A stretch of 64,000 bases of DNA from positions 62,001 to 126,000 of the forward strand of contig BDSL01000153.1 of the NCBI GenBank assembly GCA_003116995.1, read 5' to 3'. Made by a program: the position numbers and the translations under genes. The notes under the pieces were generated by a model that did no database searches, was not told the origin of the DNA, and was given only the letters and a program-made list of their open reading frames with translations. Shown piece by piece: positions 47,872 through 59,542 of the stretch; the first letter of the stretch is position 1; each line of letters starts with the position of its first letter. Source of the DNA: Yamagishiella unicocca. Its lineage: Eukaryota > Chlorophyta > Chlorophyceae > Chlamydomonadales > Volvocaceae.

Positions 47872-49617
47872 CTAAACAATCAGAGGGGCTGCCACCCGGA
47901 CGCGTCGCCTGATGTAGATGATAAGCGCTCCAATAGGGCTGCGTTGTTCCGCTTGTGTGTGTTGTTCCTAACGCTCTCATAGCGGACGACAGACTTGAGA
48001 CCGAACGACATATAATAGAGCACAAAATATGTTCGAGCATTATCCATATTATGCTTTCTTGAGGTTCAGTATGGCAAGGTAGCTAGGTAGGAAGGTGGTT
48101 ATAAATGATTTCATGCTGCCGCTGAGTTAACTGTCTCGTGCAGTCTTGTCAAGTAACGGCACGTATTTGGATGGAGCGTTCAGCATTTATCAAGTCAACT
48201 GCGAGCGGCTTGTGCCCTTCCTAGCTGACTCCGTACAGCTGTAAGAACAGAATGGATCAGGTGCGTTCCTCCCAGAATGCCATATATTCCGGTTTTTCGC
48301 GGTCTATGAGCCTTCTGGATCGTCTGGGCCTTACGATCCTAACTACTATCACAGTGAAGCTCTGGACGGGTCTTCTGCTGCGGTCAGAGACACCCAGCGA
48401 CCTGCAGCGACACGCGTCACCTCCCTGCACCTCCAGCCGCAGGTGCGGGTGGTGCGGGTGACGCCCTCGGCTCGTCCGCGGAACGGAATCAACTACTTGT
48501 CAGCCCTGGTCAGCCCAGACCTCGTTTCATGACTCCAGGGTTTCACCCCCGCCGCCGCCTCCCGGAATCGCCTCGTCCGCCGAACTGCGCCGAATTAATT
48601 CGATGAGCCCAGAACACCCATTTGAGGCCATATGCAACGCCTCCAGTATCACCCACACACCCAATGTCAACCCAGCCCCAGGTCCAGCTAGCAAAGCAGG
48701 CCGCAGGCATCCTCGCCTTTGCCGCAGGAGCAGGAGCAGAAGCATGCCAACTGGCAGCGCTGCTGAGTCGGCGGCTGCGGCCCTGGAACTAGTGATGCGA
48801 AGAGGTGCGAACGGAAGGCCCTTGCGGGTGAGCAGGCAGGCAGGCAGGCAGGCAGGCAGGCGGGAACGGGCATGAGAGGAAACCCGTAGGCGGGAGGGTG
48901 TCGGTGGTTGTGGCAGCGCTGCTGCTGCTCCGGTTCAAATGAGGGTTGCGGCAGCTGGTGACTGGATGGCATGAAAAAACGTGGAGGGCGGCGGTGCAAG
49001 GCATGACATGGTGGTGGTCTCTTAATATTCCAGTAGTGGCAGGCTGCTCCACACGGCAACTAACGTTCACCGTCGTTTCCCCGCCGCTAGCCACTGCCGC
49101 TACTGCTGCTACTGCCGATTCGCCGAGCCATTGCAGGTCGCGCTGCAGATCGCGCACACCTCATCCCGGGAGAAGGCCAGCAGCGGAGTAGCCCGCCGCA
49201 ATCCTCAGGCGATGGTGGCGCCGCCGCAGCAGCGGCGCTTGAGCTGGGCATAATTCGCTACCTGATGTCAAATCCACAGCCAACGTGTCAACAGCTCAAC
49301 ACACGACTGCGTAGCCGCCAGCGCCGCCGCCGGGTGACAGACTTGCCGCGTCCTCAGAAGAGTACTTTAGTTGAAGAGTACTATCTAAGGTCCAGTCAGA
49401 CCTCGACCAGTCATAGCATTGCCATCTGGTTGTCCTCTGCTGGTTGCTCTGGCGGAGGGGCTGCTTGGGCTGCAGTTTGTGTACTGGTGATGGGGGGCCC
49501 ATTCGGGATACTCCCCCCTGGGTGGTCGGTGCCGCTGTTTGTTCCCTGGGCCTTTGGTCGCGGTTTCTGGTGGTCATCAGCCGTATCTCGGTCGACTGGT
49601 TTGTTCTTCTTCCTGCG

Positions 49618-49680
49618 CCTCTTTCAGTGTCAGGCGATGCGCCCGATATATAGTTTGGGCCCCCCTGTAACAAGTTACTA
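49618..49680 (+). mobile_element. Element 3' end, diverged plus copy
   Basis: TTCAGTGTCAGGCGATGCGCC and CCCTGTAACAAGTTACTACA match the copies at 34868 and 37001. The upstream 150 bases also resemble the region before 37001. Confidence 0.5.
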
Positions 49681-50485
49681 CATTGCCATCGCGGGATAAT
49701 TCCGGCGAAGGCTAGCGCAAATTCGTCTTTTTTTGCGGTAACCCTTGCGCCGCCGCGAGAACGCCTGCTATGACGCCTCTCCGCGTCGAGCTCCAGGAAG
49801 GAGCAAATCCCTGTCATTCGTGTAAACGTTTTGGTTTAGTTATGTATTTATAGCACAAAAATATGTGACCGCGTGACTGCTCTCACCGCCATGGGCGAGC
49901 GATGGCCTGTCTGCATCGGCGAGATGTTCGGAAGCCATGCTACAGCTGCTGAGCTCAAGCACCAGCTGCGCTACGCTGCCGCCCTGTACCTGATCAGCGT
50001 TCCGAAGGCTTGCACCCCCTGCTGACAACCCCTTCATCATGACACGCCATAGACATTGTGAAATGTGATAACGACCCGCGGGTCACATATAGCTCGGGCG
50101 GGTGTCCTCACGAGCCATGCGGTCCAAGGACGCGCTGTGTTTTTGAACTTCATGAACATTAAAAAGGCACGCCCCCAACGTACGGGGACTTGATTTTGCC
50201 AGACAACCTTCACCTCTTCACCAAACGGTGATTCATGCTTATCACGGATGACCCGAGTATGGCCATACTCCCATGGGACGCATTCAAATCGGTGCGATGT
50301 TTCATCTCCTACAAGCCAGCAAGGGGCAGGTGCGCAGACGAAATCTAGCGTCTACACGTCTGCATCTATCTCATCCTACCTCAAGGGGCCAGGTGCACAG
50401 ACGAAATCTAGCGTAAGTCTGAATGTGACTTAGCGGCGGCACCCTCTCCACACGGCACGCGGTATGCTCACGCGCTCGCCCAACA

Positions 50486-50490
50486 TTACA
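50486..50490 (-). terminator. Candidate poly(A) signal TGTAA
   Basis: TGTAA on the minus strand, 263 nt beyond the stop at 50753. It is well placed for the 51-59 kb gene. Confidence 0.45.
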
Positions 50491-50752
50491 TCGCGTACGC
50501 GGGAGCCAGCAGGGCCCTATGTACCGGCCAGCAGCAGGGTCCCTACGTAGCAGCCAGCAGATCATCTGTCCGGGAATACAGCACCGGCAGCCAGGGGATA
50601 GCATCTGGCGGCCGTGAGTGACGTCACCGGCAGCAGTAACTAACAACAGCGGCCGCGCACTGGAGGCTCCAGCTACAGCGTAGGCTAGCAGCCCCCGCAC
50701 CTGCCTACCCCGAGCGAAGCCCCAAAGCTCACATCGGCTAGCCAGCAGCCAG

Positions 50753-51783
50753 CTAGCTGCGACTTGACGGTCTGAGTCGCAGAGCGGCACGTCTGCCACC
50801 TGCTTGCTGCTGCTGTAGCGGCTGCTGCTGCTGCTGCTGAGCTGCCCCTGACGGAGCTGGTCCGGCTGCTGGTTCCGGAGCCCGCTGCGCTGCCGGGGGC
50901 CTCATCGCCGCCGCCGCCACGACGACACCAGCAGCAGCAGCCGGTACCGATCCCTGCGCCCCCAGGGCCCCCTCCAGCGCCGCCCGTGATCCCCACGCCG
51001 CCGCCGCCGCCGCCGTCTGCGACCTTCTGGTTGCTGCAGGCGCGGCAGCGGCAGCGGGCGCCGTAGGCGCCGCGGCCGGCCCTGCTACCAGCAATCCTCC
51101 CGCGTTGTGAGGCTGCCCCGGGGCGCTTCGTTGCTGCTGCGCCTCAACCGCAGAACGCGGCAGCTGCGCTCGCGGCCCCGACCAGGAAGCAGGCGAAGGG
51201 GCGGCGGGTCCCGCCTGGCCGGGCACCGTCGGCACCCTCGGCGGTGCGAGCGGGTCCACCGGCGGCCGCGGCAACGGCGGCGGTTCCCTCGGGTGGTGCT
51301 GCTGGCCGGTGGCCTCGCCGCCAGCAGCGCGCTGCTCGCTGGAGGCCGGCTCCGAAACCTGCGCCAGCCGCGGCGTGAGGCGCACGCTGTCCCGCAGCAG
51401 CGCAGCCAGCAGCTCGTGGCAGCCGCTGCTGAGCATCAGGGGCGAGAACGCCGCCACGCCACCTCCGCCCCCGCCTTCGCCGGCCCCAGGCAGTTTGTCG
51501 ACGCTGGGAGGACCAGTGGCGGCGACAGCCTCCGCCTCCACCTTTGCCTCTCCGTCCGTTGCAAGGGCAGCAGGAGCAGCAGCAGCATTAGTGGCGGCAC
51601 TAGTAGGTCCTAATGTCGGCGGATCGTCGGGACGACCGCCAGCGCCAGCGCCCTCAGCTCCATCGCCATGCTTCCCGAGGCCGCCGCCGCCACCTCCGCC
51701 CTCCAGCCCGCCGCCGCCCGCGCCGTCGCGAACCGTGGAGCCGCGGGCCCCCACCTCCCTCATGGTGGTGCACTGGTCAGCGG

Positions 51784-51814
<31 letters not shown>

Positions 51815-51824
51815 GGTGGGAGCA

Positions 51825-51863
<39 letters not shown>

Positions 51864-54800
51864 GAAGCAGCGGCAGCGCCGGCCGGGACGTCCGGGCCAA
51901 GCGGGGCCGCCTCCGCCTCCGCCTCCGCCACCTCCCAGCCCGGCAGGAGCTGCAGCGCACATTGCGCCGCCGCCAGGGCCTCAGCGGACAGGGCCCCTGG
52001 GTTGACGGCGGCGGGCGACTGAAGCGGCACCAGCTGCTCCCTGTACGGCACCGCGCAGGTCGTCGGCCGGGCGGGTGCCAGTGGTGTGGGTGCGGGGTTC
52101 TTGCATTCGCCGTACAGGTTAGGCAGCAGCAAGCAGGTAGGACGAGCAGGCTGTGCGAGCAAGAGCGGGCACGTGCGAAGTAAGGGCCCTTCCAACAGGC
52201 GGCCGCGTCGGCACTCGCCCGCTGCTCTGCGCCGTAGCACGCAAGATCATCGCACCGCACCGCACTCAGCTGAGGCCGCCCCTCCTTCGTGCCGCTGCAC
52301 GCCGGCTCATGATACGTCAAAACCTCATCCGTGGAGCACCCCAGCCGACCGCGGACCTCAGGGGCTTCCTCCCCGCGAGGCACGTGACTGCTCTCGGACG
52401 TGCTCGCGCCGCCGAGCGAGGGGGCAGAAGCGCATACGCCGCCGCCGCGCAGAGCCCCACTGCCCTTGCACCCCCCCCACCCAGCCACCCACCTGCACGC
52501 CACCTGGCGCAGCAGGAAGCAACCGGAGCCCTGTGGAAGGCGGCAGATGGTGTCGAGATGCTGTCCTAAGTTGAGAATGCATGGGTCACCCAAGCACTAG
52601 CATCACCAGGTTTACAGGTCGCAGAACTAGGACCGAACCACTTAGTGCTTAGCTGCTTATAGTGTGACTTCTTAACTACTTATTTTCTTAATAGAAAGCT
52701 CTGTTCTGGACTCCTAAGCTAGTAGGGGCTCGGCCGTACAGACACGCATGGGGAGGGGGCAGACCGAACTTTTCCCCTCACCCCTGAATCGCGACACTCC
52801 CCCGCGGGCTGCACACTCCCCAGCTACCTACAGCACAAAGCTGCAAACCACAATTTTCCGTCAAATCGCAACGCCATTGGCAACTCAACTCACGGAACAA
52901 GCCATCCGGAGCTACCAACCAGAAAAACACATCGCAAACAGCTCACAGCGAACAAAACCCGCTCGCACCCAGCTGTACAAGCATCCTGCCACGTGCATCT
53001 CGCTGATCGTGCATCTCGCTAATCAAGCATCTCGCTGATCGTGCATCTCGCTGGTCACGCATCTCGCTGGTCACGCATCTCGCTGATCAGGCATCTCGCT
53101 GACCAAGCATCTCGCTGACCAAGCATCTCGCCGATCACGCATCTCGCCGATTAAGCATCTCGCAGATCAAGCATCTCGCACATCACAGAACCGGCGTCGC
53201 ACGCATAACCCCGTGCGCCTCTGTTTGGGCACCGCCGACCTAGGCAGTCAACAAAAACGCGCAAAGCAAAGCTCAGCTTAAACCGGCCAAACACATTGCA
53301 ACTGCCAACCGAAAACCTTCGGCCAAGTAAGGCGCGCAAACCAGCGCCCAAGAATTAGCGCTCTCACACACACCTGTGCGCAACGCTCTCAACTTCAACA
53401 CCTGCCTGTCCCGACGCGTCGCACGTACTCCAGCACACACGCGAAGGACCAACGGTCAAAAACAGAACATGCTGTGTACGCGTCCGCACACACATGCACA
53501 GATCCTCAAGTCCGTCAAATGAATGATAGTCAGCCACACATCAACACCAGTTGTACCGCAGTCTTCTCCGCAGTACGTCCCGCTTTTCCTCCCAAGTAGC
53601 TTCCGTCTGCCCCCAAGCTCCCCCGCTTCCTCCGTCTACCGCACTCCCAGCTCCTTGCGGAACGACTCAAACTTGGGCGCCGCAAGCGGCTTGGTCAGCA
53701 CGTCCGCGATCATCTTGTCCGTTGGCACGTACGACACCGCCAGGTCTCCCAGCGCCACGCGCTCCCGCACGAAGTGGTACAGCACATCGATGTGCTTGGA
53801 CTGCGCCGAGTGCACTGGGTTGCGCATCAGCGATAGCGCGCCTTGGTTGTCGCCCAGCAGCACCGTCGGCCCAGCGCCCAACACACCAAAGTCCACCATT
53901 TCTTTGCGAAGCCACAGCCCCTAGCGAGCGGCTGACATGTGATCTTGCGCGATTGTCGATGGCCAACTCCACCGCGTCCTCAACGCCGCCATCATGTATG
54001 GTGACGCCAGACTACACCACATGCTTCCAGCCATTGGAGTCTAGGGAAAGGAACAGTGCAGATTTCCACTCTGCAAAGCTCACTGCGCCTAGTAGCTCGG
54101 GGACATCGCTCGCCTTGAGGACTCCAGCCATTGCGGCTCCTAGTCGTCAAAGCATCCTATCCTCAACTACTATTGTTCGATCTAACACTAGCGCGTTATG
54201 CGGGGCTCATAACCTGTCGAGATGCTGTCCTAAGTTGAGAATGCATGGGTCACCCAAGCACTAGCATCACCAGGTTTACAGGTCGCAGAACTAGGACCGA
54301 ACCACTTAGTGCTTAGCTGCTTATAGTGTGACTTCTTAACTACTTATTTTCTTAATAGAAAGCTCTGTTCTGGACTCCTAAGCTAGTAGGGGCTCGGCCG
54401 TACAGACACGCATGGGGAGGGGGCAGACCGAACTTTTCCCCTCACCCCTGAATCGCGACAGATGGCGGTTGCAGTTGCCGTTGGGGTTGTGGTGGTTGCG
54501 GTTGCGGCTTCGAAGCCAAGTACCAAGAAACACCGGCAGACGCGCGATGTTAGCGCAGGCAGGGAGGACCCATCTAGATCATTGTGGTAAGAACGACGAA
54601 TCATCTGTGCCACTAAAACGAGGGGGCAGGGCCAATTCGTATAGGTGTGCAGAATCCAGATGGCTGGGCTCTCACGGGTGGGTTAACCCGGCTGACTGGC
54701 GGAGGGAGGTTGCTCCAGAGGCGGCAGTTACGCCTTATGGGAGTGTATCCATGAGCGGTCGGGTTCGAGCAGCGATAGCCTGGGTCGGTAAGATTGGACG

Positions 54801-57800
54801 TCCACGGACGTGAGGACCCACCACCCACGCACCCCCCCCTACACCCACGCAGCGGGCGCCCTGTTTACCGCCCGGCCCGGCACCCGCCGTGTGTGCCAAA
54901 CGTTTCCTACCTATCATTTTTGCTTTTCAGTGCCGACCCATGGGTCGCCTCTCACACCACCCACCGGCAGCATCAGGTACCACTGCTTTATGCTTGTCGA
55001 CGAGGGCGGCGAGTGACCCGCGGGTCCGTCGCACAGGCTGGAGCACGAGCTGGCCAGCAGCGCCGCGCCCTGCCGCTGCAGCACCTGGCGTTGGGTACGG
55101 GAAGCTGGGGCTGAGATAATCACGCCAGGCGTGGGACGAATGGTGTCACGGGGATAGCAGCGGCGGTGGCGCCGACAAAGTTGAAGGGAACCCGGTGGAC
55201 CGGAAATAGACAAGAGACCGCTCGAAACCCTTGACTACGTGGATAGGCCGCCGCAATAGCGCGCCTGAGGAACGACACGTTACGAGGTGTGTCAGCTACT
55301 ACCACGGGTACCAGCCCATGTCGCATACCGCGAGTCGCGGCCCTGCGTCCCTGCTGTCTCCGTGCACACACCGAAGCGGACACGCGCGCACGCCTCGCAG
55401 CCCAGTAGTCCCCGTGCACACCGTACTTCCTTCCCCGGCCTTTCCCGGTCCCGCGTCCTTCCCCGGCCTTTGCACTCCTTGCGTTCAGGGCTACACCATC
55501 ACCTGCGCCAGGGCTTGTAGGGACTCTGCGGCCGGCGGATCCGCAGGGCCCCCCCCCCGCCGCCCCCGCCGCTGCCGCCCCCGCCGCCGCCGCCCTCGTC
55601 ACACTGCACGCCGCCGTCGGCCTCCGGCTCCTCCCCTGCCCACAGCACTTGCGGCCAGCCGTACACGATCGCCTCGTCCACCTCGCCCGCTCGCACCACC
55701 CGCTCCGCCACCAGCCGCGCGGGTGCCGGCGCCGCGTTCAACACATGCAGCGGCCCCGACCCGGCAGCAGCAGCAGCAGCTGCAGCAGCTGCCTCAGGCG
55801 GGGCGCGCTCGCTCACAACGCCCTGCATACCACGTCGCGGGCGTAGCACATACACGCCGCACATAGGCGGTGTTTCCTTTGTATAGCCTAAATAGGATTA
55901 GCTACCATAAATGCGACATCCATACGGCGCTACTGTCGACGGTGCTCTGCACGGTGCTGCTGCGGTGTGCTCCCCCCTTCCCCCGCCCCCTGACCCACAC
56001 TCCCTACTGCGTGCATTCCATAGGCATGTAGTCAGAATGTGGCTGGGTGGGCAGGTGGGTGGGTAGGCCGGTGGACCCGCCAGGATCGAGCAGCCCGCAC
56101 GCACCCAGCCACCCCACCCACCGGCGGTGGTGTCGCCGACCGCCCCGACAGCCTCAGCTCCTGACCAGCTCCCAGCCGGACCGTCAGCGGGTCAGAGGGC
56201 GCCGCGTCGGGCGGCAGTAGCACGCCTTGGTCTACTCGGCAGTAGCTGGGTCTTGGGTCTGAAAGCGGGGAGGCACGTACACCGAACGCAGCAGCGCAGG
56301 AAGCAACATCAACAGACCGCGTGATAAGCTGTCTTGAGTAGCCTAATCGAGAAGCGGCTTCCACGATTTCTCCATTACGCGGAGGCCTCCAGACGGACAG
56401 CTAACTGGACAGGCGGGCGCAATAAATACATGTACTTAAGGTGGTCAGGCCCACTTCCGGGGCGGGTGGCGGGTGGCGGGTGGCGGGTGGCGGGTGGCGG
56501 GTGGCGGGTGGCGGGTGGCGGGTGGCGGGTGGCGGCCGGCGGGTGGCGGGTGGCGGGTGGCGGGTGGCGGGTGGCGGGTGGCGGGTGGCGGGTGGCGGGT
56601 GGCGGGTGGCGGGTGGCGGGTGGCGGGTGGCGGGTGGCGGGTGGCGGGTGGCGGGTGGCGGGTGGCGGGTGGCGGGTGGCGGGTGGCGGGTGGCGGGTGG
56701 CGGGTGGCGGGTGGCGGGTGGCGGGTGGCGGGTGGCGGGTGGCGGGTGGCGGGTGGCGGGCCTCACCTCCGGGCTGCAGGGGCAGCGTGGGCAGGCCGTG
56801 GCAGGAGCACAGCTGGCAGGGCGTGAACCGGGGATACATGTACGACAACTGGCTCGTCAAGGAGCACCGCACGACGCGCTCCACGCCAGCGGCGGCGCCG
56901 CCGCCGCCGGGCGCCGCGACAGTGTCGCCGCCAGCAGCAGCAGCAGCCGGCAGCACTAGCAGGACCTCCGGCGGCGACAGCGGCTGCAGCAGCTGCTGCG
57001 CCCAGCCCGTGTAGAGGCGCTCCAGGACCAGGGGCTCTGGATCGGTGAGGACGCGGGCGGGTGCGGGCGGGGCGAAGGGGGGAAGTGAGGGGAAGAAGCG
57101 CCCGTGCGGCAACTGAAACACGGAATTTTGGACTCGAGGGCTAGTAAGCGGCTTGAGTGGCGGGCGGGGGGTTACATAAAAGAACGGAGGACGCGGGGGT
57201 CGACTCTAGCTGGCAGCCCTCAAGCAAGGACGGCCCCCCACAGGCGGGGATTGGAGGCTCCTCGGCTTACCAGCTACCACATTAGAGTGGTCGGCGTTTT
57301 CGTGGGGGCCCACCGCCCGAATGAAGGCCACTGCAGCGGCCGCTGCAGCGGCCTCCAGAGCTACCGCCGCAGCGCCGTCGCTGCCGTCGCCACCCCCTTG
57401 CGCTGCCAAGGCGGCTTCATCACCGGCGGGAAGCGAGGCCGCGGCCGCAACCCTGTCGGGGGCATTGGGCGGCGGTGTTCCGGCAGCCCCCTTGGTGGTC
57501 GGTCTCGTGGGGGGGGGGAAAGGGTTTGGGCGAACCGGCGATGGTGTGTCGCTTAAGCAAGCAACAGATAAATGGTATTCGGCGCCCAACCAGTGACCCC
57601 TTCCTTCCCCACTCCACCCTCTCTTGCATCGTTTGCGCCCGCTTTTTGTTCGTGCGCTCCTCCATCCCGCCCCACCCCCCACTCCCCACCCCCTCGCTCC
57701 TCCCCCGCACCCTCCTCCCCATCTCCCCCGGGGCCCACACACCTGAAGACCTCCAGCGACTGCTCGGTGTTGAGGCCGAGGAAGCTGATGCTCACCAGGC

Positions 57801-59270
57801 CATGAGCCGCTTCCTGCACGAGGTGCGGGGCGGCGGGAGCATGCAGGGCGGCACCAAACGCGTGGGCGAAATGGCGGCACCAAATGCCTGGGCGAAATGG
57901 CGGCACCAAATGCCTGGGCGAAATGGCGGCACCAAATGCCTGGGCGAAATGGCGGCACCAAATGCCTGGGCGAAATGGAGGCACCAAATGCCTGGGCGAA
58001 ATGGCGGCACCAAATGCCTGGGCGAAATGGCGGCACCAAATGCCTGGGCGAAATGGCGGTAGGCAAAGCCGGATTGCGCGGAACGTGGGCCCGATTGGCG
58101 TTGGAGCGGCCTCGCTCCCCCTCCCCCCCGCCCGCACCTCGAGCACCCGCGGGAGGAGTCCGCCTGCTGGAGGGCTGAAGCTGTGCGCGACCACCACCAC
58201 TCGGGTGGCCCCCCCCGCCGCCAGCTGGGGTCCATCCCCCCGGGAGGTGGAGGTGGCGGCAGAGGCGGCGGTGGCGGCAAGGAGCTGCACCAGCGACCGC
58301 AAGGCCAGGACTGGAGGGGCGGTGCAGGGGGGGTGGGGTGGGAGTGAGCCAGAAGGGGACGGTTGGATGGACAGATGGGGAAGTGGCAGGTATGTAAGGC
58401 CCGTCGGAGGGTTTCGGAGAGCTGGCACGTGCGCAGCTGGCGGCATCGGTCGGGATGATGCGGGAGTGAGTGAGTGAGTGAGTGAGAGGGGAGGGATTTC
58501 GTGGCATTTGGCAGCTTTGGAAGCGGAGGACGGGACTGGGGCCTAGGCTGGCGGTGGACTAGACCCAGTCTCGGGAGCAAGCCTGGGAGGCGCAATGGAG
58601 CGCAGGTGGTCTTCGCGGCTGCTGACGCTGCTGCCACAAGGAGCGGTGGTTGCAGTGTCAGCAGTTGCCGCGGCTTCATGCTGCGGCTTCTGTGGCCGCC
58701 TCCGCCGCTCCGCGGCGCACCTAGCTTTCGGGTGTCGGTGGTGGCCCACGCCTCGTGGTCCCGGAGCCGGGTCACCGCCGCCTGGAAGTCGCGAAGGACG
58801 AAGCGGGAGGGCTTGTACACCACCTGGATCGATGAGGAAGGGAAGGAGGGCGACGGACGAATGGGTGGGCTGTCATGGTGCGCGGAGTTGTGACTGGGGC
58901 GACCTCAGGCGAGACGGTCGTCTCGGTACGGAGTCAAGCTAAATGACCCGGGCCGCAGGGGCGCAGCGAAGGACGTGTCAGCGAGGCGTGGACATACAAG
59001 GCCTTAGCTGAGCAGGCTAAGAAGGTGACTGTGCATGGTAACTCAGTTATTTAAAGTGAGGTTCCGGTTGCTGCTTGCCTGGAGCTGCACTCCTGCGCCG
59101 GCTCGCATCACCAGCGCCAGGCCGACGTCCATAGGGCGCTCCGCGCCGCTGCTGGTCAGCGCAAGGAGGTTCGCGAAGCGAGCCAACGCGTGGCGCAGAC
59201 CAGAAGCTGCAGAAGCGTGCAGTGCATCCACCAGGAACACAAGACATCGGCATGGCGGCGGGGAGGACAT
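50753..59270 (-). CDS. M1AP-like protein of about 1005 aa (tentative), 11 exons
   Basis: Exons: 59270-59079, 58823-58721, 58310-58138, 57813-57743, 57503-57271, 57036-56767, 56258-56122, 55822-55503, 55049-54956, 52530-52504, 52150-50753. Phases agree throughout; 3018 nt. Residues 1-100 look like a vWA-type start (CLVFLVDALHASAASGLRHA, VQLQVVYKPSRFVLRDFQAA). Then come HGLVSISFLGLNTEQSLEVF (about 160), PLVLERLYTGWAQQLLQPL (about 260), VRCSLTSQLSYMYPRFTPC, DPRPSYCRVDQGVLLPPDAA, IVYGWPQVLWAGEE (about 450), SIKQWYLMLPVGGGSGCFLL (about 520) and NLYGECKNPAP. The C-terminal 400 residues are Ala/Gly/Pro/Gln filler. Order and motifs resemble animal meiosis-1-associated protein as I remember it (YG-P-L block, then a W-L-(L/M)-LP-type block). 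This is a hypothesis. Intron 1 appears to be GC-AG. Confidence 0.6.
51778..51870. repeat. GCC/CGG trinucleotide tract coding for polyalanine
   Basis: An interrupted (GGC)n run inside the last exon, read on the minus strand as Ala-rich blocks. Confidence 0.9.
52551..52796 (-). repeat. LTR (3' LTR of the element)
   Basis: 246 bp, starts TGTCGAGATG and ends CGCGACA in plus-strand reading; identical to 54215-54460. Confidence 0.95.
52995..53186. repeat. 16-bp satellite, 12 copies, inside the copia element
   Basis: Units GCATCTCGCTGATC plus two variable bases, drifting gradually to GCATCTCGC(A/C)GATC at one end. It lies between the RNase H remnant and the 3' LTR. Confidence 0.93.
53636..53899 (-). 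pseudogene. Copia pol remnant: RNase H C-terminal part
   Basis: It contains the copia RNase H signature: DNQGALSLMRNPVHSAQSKH, then VRERVALG and TDKMIADVLTKPL. The catalytic Asp of DNQ and the ADVLTK motif are intact. The preceding integrase, reverse transcriptase and most of RNase H are missing because gag is fused almost directly to this segment. Confidence 0.9.
53900..54131 (-). pseudogene. Copia gag N-terminal remnant with premature stop
   Basis: It starts with ATG and encodes MAGVLKASDVPELLGAVSFA, then EWKSALFLSLDSNGWKHVV, typical of copia gag beginnings. A TAG at 54014-54012 interrupts it, and the frame then runs on to the deletion junction with RNase H. Confidence 0.75.
54215..54460 (-). 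repeat. LTR (5' LTR of the element)
   Basis: 246 bp, identical to the other LTR. Immediately inside it on the minus strand lies GGTTATGAGCCCC, a possible tRNA primer-binding site; I could not name the tRNA. Confidence 0.95.
56459..56760. repeat. 7-bp satellite GGGTGGC, about 42 copies
   Basis: Almost perfect heptamer array with one variant unit near 56531. It lies in intron 6 of the minus-strand gene directly behind exon 6. The open frames across it are repeat artefacts. Confidence 0.95.
57165..57190 (+). repeat. Dispersed short repeat R1, remnant
   Basis: GGGGGTTACATAAAAGAAC only, in intron 5 of the M1AP-like gene. Confidence 0.5.
57849..58062. repeat. 26-bp minisatellite, about 8 copies
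   Basis: Units AAATGGCGGCACCAAATGCC plus TGGGCG, nearly identical. It fills the intron between exons 3 and 4. Confidence 0.95.
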
Positions 59271-59542
59271 TTATCGTAAGGAAAACGACCCACGGACCGA
59301 GAGGGTCCCTGCCCGTGGCTGTCTTAATGCCTGCGGTACAGTAAATAGGTTAGAAATCCAGGTTATGCAGATGAAAGCTTTACCAATACGTTGCGGCCAG
59401 AGGGAAGGGCGAACGCAGGGACCGTGTACTCGGTACGGGTACGGCGTTTAGTATGTCGCGCCCATGTGCCCGCGGTCGCTCCATCTTGCATCTTCACCAA
59501 GAGTCAACGTTACCTTGTTTCTTTGCTTTAGGCGATCCAATC
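59271..59542. promoter_or_regulatory. Short divergent promoter region
   Basis: 272 bp between the ATG of the minus-strand M1AP-like gene and the ATG of the plus-strand 64-aa gene. A TTTGCTTTAG acceptor-like site lies 11 nt before the plus ATG, so a 5'-UTR intron may be included. No core promoter element is certain. Confidence 0.45.

Larger units (their letters stand above)
47872..50752. other. Spacer without a confident gene
   Basis: Several short frames exist on both strands (for example 48527-48745 minus, 48603-48875 plus), but none has a splice partner or domain. A (CAGG)n tract lies at 48832-48862. The right part holds another element 3' end. Confidence 0.4.
52551..54460 (-). mobile_element. 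Internally deleted Ty1/copia LTR retrotransposon
   Basis: Two identical 246-bp LTRs (TG...CA) bound the element, and the 5-bp target duplication GATGG flanks both sides (52546-52550, 54461-54465). The inside reads on the minus strand: a gag-type start, then after a deletion the 3' end of RNase H, then a satellite-bearing 3' region. At 1.9 kb it cannot be autonomous. It lies in intron 9 of the M1AP-like gene in the same orientation as that gene. Identical LTRs point to a recent insertion. Confidence 0.93.

Noticed and set aside
56334..57121. Frames of repeating GGWRVA or PATRHPP peptides
   Set aside because: They are artefacts of the GGGTGGC heptamer array in an intron.
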